Origin: Candidatus Nanopelagicales bacterium
GTDB taxonomy: Bacteria; Actinomycetota; Actinomycetes; S36-B12
Direction: 5' to 3'
DNA: 5,182 nucleotides
Assembly: GCA_018402075.1 (NCBI GenBank)
Contig: JAGYJP010000033.1
Coordinates: forward strand, 1 to 5,182
Position numbers and translations under genes: made by a program. Below the pieces are notes generated by a model. It saw nothing but the letters and a program-made list of their open reading frames with translations. It made no database searches and was not told the DNA's origin. Shown here piece after piece: positions 4,171 through 5,182 of the stretch (positions within the stretch are counted from its first letter, which is position 1; the number at the start of each line of letters is the position of its first letter).

Positions 4171-4190
4171 ATATTGCAAGTAAGCAATAT
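4171..4190. promoter_or_regulatory. ATATTGC-6-GCAATAT palindrome (operator copy 2)
   Basis: ATATTGCAAGTAAGCAATAT has 7-bp perfect arms about a 6-bp centre. It matches the copy at 319-338 at 17 of 20 positions, differing only at the central three. It lies 51 bp upstream of the plus-strand small ORF at 4242 and about 265 bp upstream of the XRE gene on the other strand, so it could control either or both. Confidence 0.5.
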
Positions 4191-4241
4191 CGAATAATTC
4201 TTCTCATTAACTCTGTGTGACTGAAGTGACTAGGGATATCA

Positions 4242-4659
4242 ATGGAAGATCATGAATACATCCCCGCCACCGATAACCCTGCCACCAGCATCCAATTTGT
4301 GCTGGTGGCTGCCCTCGTACTTACCCCTCGCCTTGATTCGGGGATTCTCTTTCTATTTCAGTAAATATGGACAAGAGATGTTCACCCCGGTGTTCATGGA
4401 AATACATTTTCATCGCATCGCTGCTGTTGATGGGTAGGAATCCTTGCGCTACTTATTGCAGTTACGTGTTACGGCATTGCGTTTTCGTTCGCACGCATGT
4501 ATCTGACCTGACTCACCGCCCGCGGCAGGCACCCGCGTAACGGACTCGGCTTTCCGGATGGGACCCCCTATCGCAGGTGCGCTACTCGTGATACTTGGTG
4601 CAGCAATTGCGCAAGGTGTGATCAACGGCAGAATAGGAACGTGGCGAACACACAAATAA
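4242..4659 (+). pseudogene. Probable frameshifted small membrane-protein gene
   Basis: ATG 4242, with AGGG 6 nt upstream, opens a 40-codon frame (MEDHEYIPATDNPATS, then a hydrophobic stretch FVLVAALVL) that stops at TAA 4362. Membrane-like pieces then continue in other frames: CSWKYIFIASLLLMG (about 4391-4435), VGILALLIAVTCYGIAFSFA (4434-4493, a different frame), and from ATG 4558 PIAGALLVILGAAIAQGVI, ending at TAA 4657-4659. Joined, they would give one protein of about 130 residues with two or three membrane segments and a basic tail. The last fragment overlaps the menJ start by 19 nt, as a coupled gene would. At least two or three frameshifts are needed. It could instead be several tiny real proteins (40 and 33 aa) or sequencing errors. 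I do not recognise the family. Confidence 0.45.
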
Positions 4660-5182
4660 GCACCGACGTCCTAGTGGTGGGGGCGGGACCTGCTGGGTCA
4701 TCGGCAGCTGCCTGGTGCGCGCGTCACGGACTTGACGTTCTACTCGTGGACGCAGAAGAGTTTCCACGAGATAAACCCTGTGGAGACGGGCTCACTCCCC
4801 GCGCGATCGCGGAACTTGATTTCCTGGGACTTTCTTCGTGGCTCGAAGGTACAGCGCGAAATAAGGGATTACGTGCCGCGGGATTCGGACAAGAGTTGTA
4901 CCTGCCCTGGCCTGGTGGAAATCTCCCGAACTACGGCGGTGCCGCACCCCGCCTGGAATTGGATGCCGCAATTCGCAACGTCGCGATTGAATCCGGAGCC
5001 AATGTCCTCGAAGGCCTGCGGGCAAGAGATGTTGTCATGGATGGCAACAAAGTCTGCGGTGTGACCTTTCACGACGGTACAACAGTTGACTGCAGAAGAT
5101 TAATTGTCGCTGACGGGGCGAAGTCGCAACTTGGTCGCGTACTCGGTCGCACGTGGCACCGGTCAACCGCATACGGTGTTGC
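4641..5182 (+). CDS. menJ: Menaquinone beta-reductase MenJ (geranylgeranyl reductase family), N-terminal 180 residues
   Basis: The gene runs off the right edge; the full family length is about 400 residues. It is an FAD-dependent oxidoreductase: DVLVVGAGPAG (9-19) is the dinucleotide-binding glycine loop, Asp37 ends the second strand and should hold the ribose, and KPCGDGLTPR (45-54) is the hallmark of the geranylgeranyl reductase family. LIVADGA at about 154-160 is the second FAD motif, and GRTWHR follows, as in mycobacterial MenJ (Rv0561c). That enzyme saturates one isoprene unit of the menaquinone tail at the membrane, tuning respiration. I chose GTG 4641: upstream in this frame no other start is present, and AGGA lies 2 nt ahead, which is tight. 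Translation may depend on the overlapping upstream frame. Geranylgeranyl reductases for lipids or chlorophyll share the motifs, but the fit to MenJ is closer. Confidence 0.9.
   Translation, partial: MANTQISTDVLVVGAGPAGSSAAAWCARHGLDVLLVDAEEFPRDKPCGDGLTPRAIAELDFLGLSSWLEGTARNKGLRAAGFGQELYLPWPGGNLPNYGGAAPRLELDAAIRNVAIESGANVLEGLRARDVVMDGNKVCGVTFHDGTTVDCRRLIVADGAKSQLGRVLGRTWHRSTAYGV

Larger units (their letters stand above)
3907..4241. other. Non-coding stretch upstream of the XRE gene
   Basis: Several frames are open here, but none has a credible start, ribosome site and protein-like composition. The content is: the ribosome-site-like GGAGG near 3920; GC-rich dyads between 3950 and 4035, of which CCCCG-9-CGGGG (4016-4034) is the clearest and has no T-run; the 14-bp repeat array (4093-4143); and the ATATTGC palindrome (4171-4190). 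The long spacing and dyads allow an untranslated leader or a small RNA, but I do not recognise a known riboswitch. Confidence 0.45.

Noticed and set aside
4242..4659. NADH dehydrogenase subunit A (nuoA) upstream of the reductase
   Set aside because: The nuo operon can lie near such reductases, but none of the fragments show NuoA residues.
4732..5072. Other frames in 4582-5072 on both strands
   Set aside because: They are shadows of menJ, whose own frame is open to the right edge and carries the FAD and KPCGDG motifs.

Overview
The window looks like a chromosomal stretch from an actinobacterium of moderate GC content. The strongest marker is the gene entering at the right edge, which closely resembles mycobacterial MenJ (menaquinone beta-reductase). 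Other markers agree: a mycoredoxin-type glutaredoxin, a secreted two-cysteine protein with a Sec signal, several starts with no Shine-Dalgarno but a TAnnnT -10 box 6-7 nt upstream (the leaderless style common in Actinobacteria), and boxes close to the actinobacterial DnaA consensus. The genus cannot be told from the sequence.

Left part (1-1568). A partial minus-strand gene, perhaps a methyltransferase, leaves the window at the left edge. Its upstream region holds a perfect 9+2+9 palindrome and a GTGCAC dyad. A secreted 241-aa minus-strand protein follows. It diverges from a 40-aa plus-strand zinc-ribbon protein. A convergent gap of about 160 bp after that is open on both strands and may be a gene remnant.

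Middle (1551-2901). A mycoredoxin-like glutaredoxin (minus) and a vapBC toxin-antitoxin pair (plus) diverge from a short region. That region carries 11-bp tandem repeats, a perfect TTATCCACA DnaA box, and an 18-bp perfect palindrome overlapping the vapB -10 box. vapB and vapC overlap by GTGA. vapC converges on a minus-strand group.

Minus-strand group (3666 down to 2593). It reads, in transcription order: a promoter with a CsoR-like CATACCC-4-GGGTATG operator filling its spacer; a 38-aa Cys-rich protein; an AA_synth (DUF1185) family protein; and an EthD-family protein 3 nt behind it. Close spacing suggests co-transcription, so the operator may govern all three. A 73-residue XRE-type regulator lies just upstream on the same strand.

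Right part (3907-5182). Upstream of the XRE gene there is no convincing gene for 335 bp, but there are four CTRTCCACA boxes at an exact 14-bp period and a second copy of the ATATTGC...GCAATAT palindrome seen near the left edge. Then comes what looks like a frameshifted small membrane-protein gene, whose last fragment overlaps the start of menJ. The two palindrome copies and the lone XRE regulator suggest a small regulon; this is inference.
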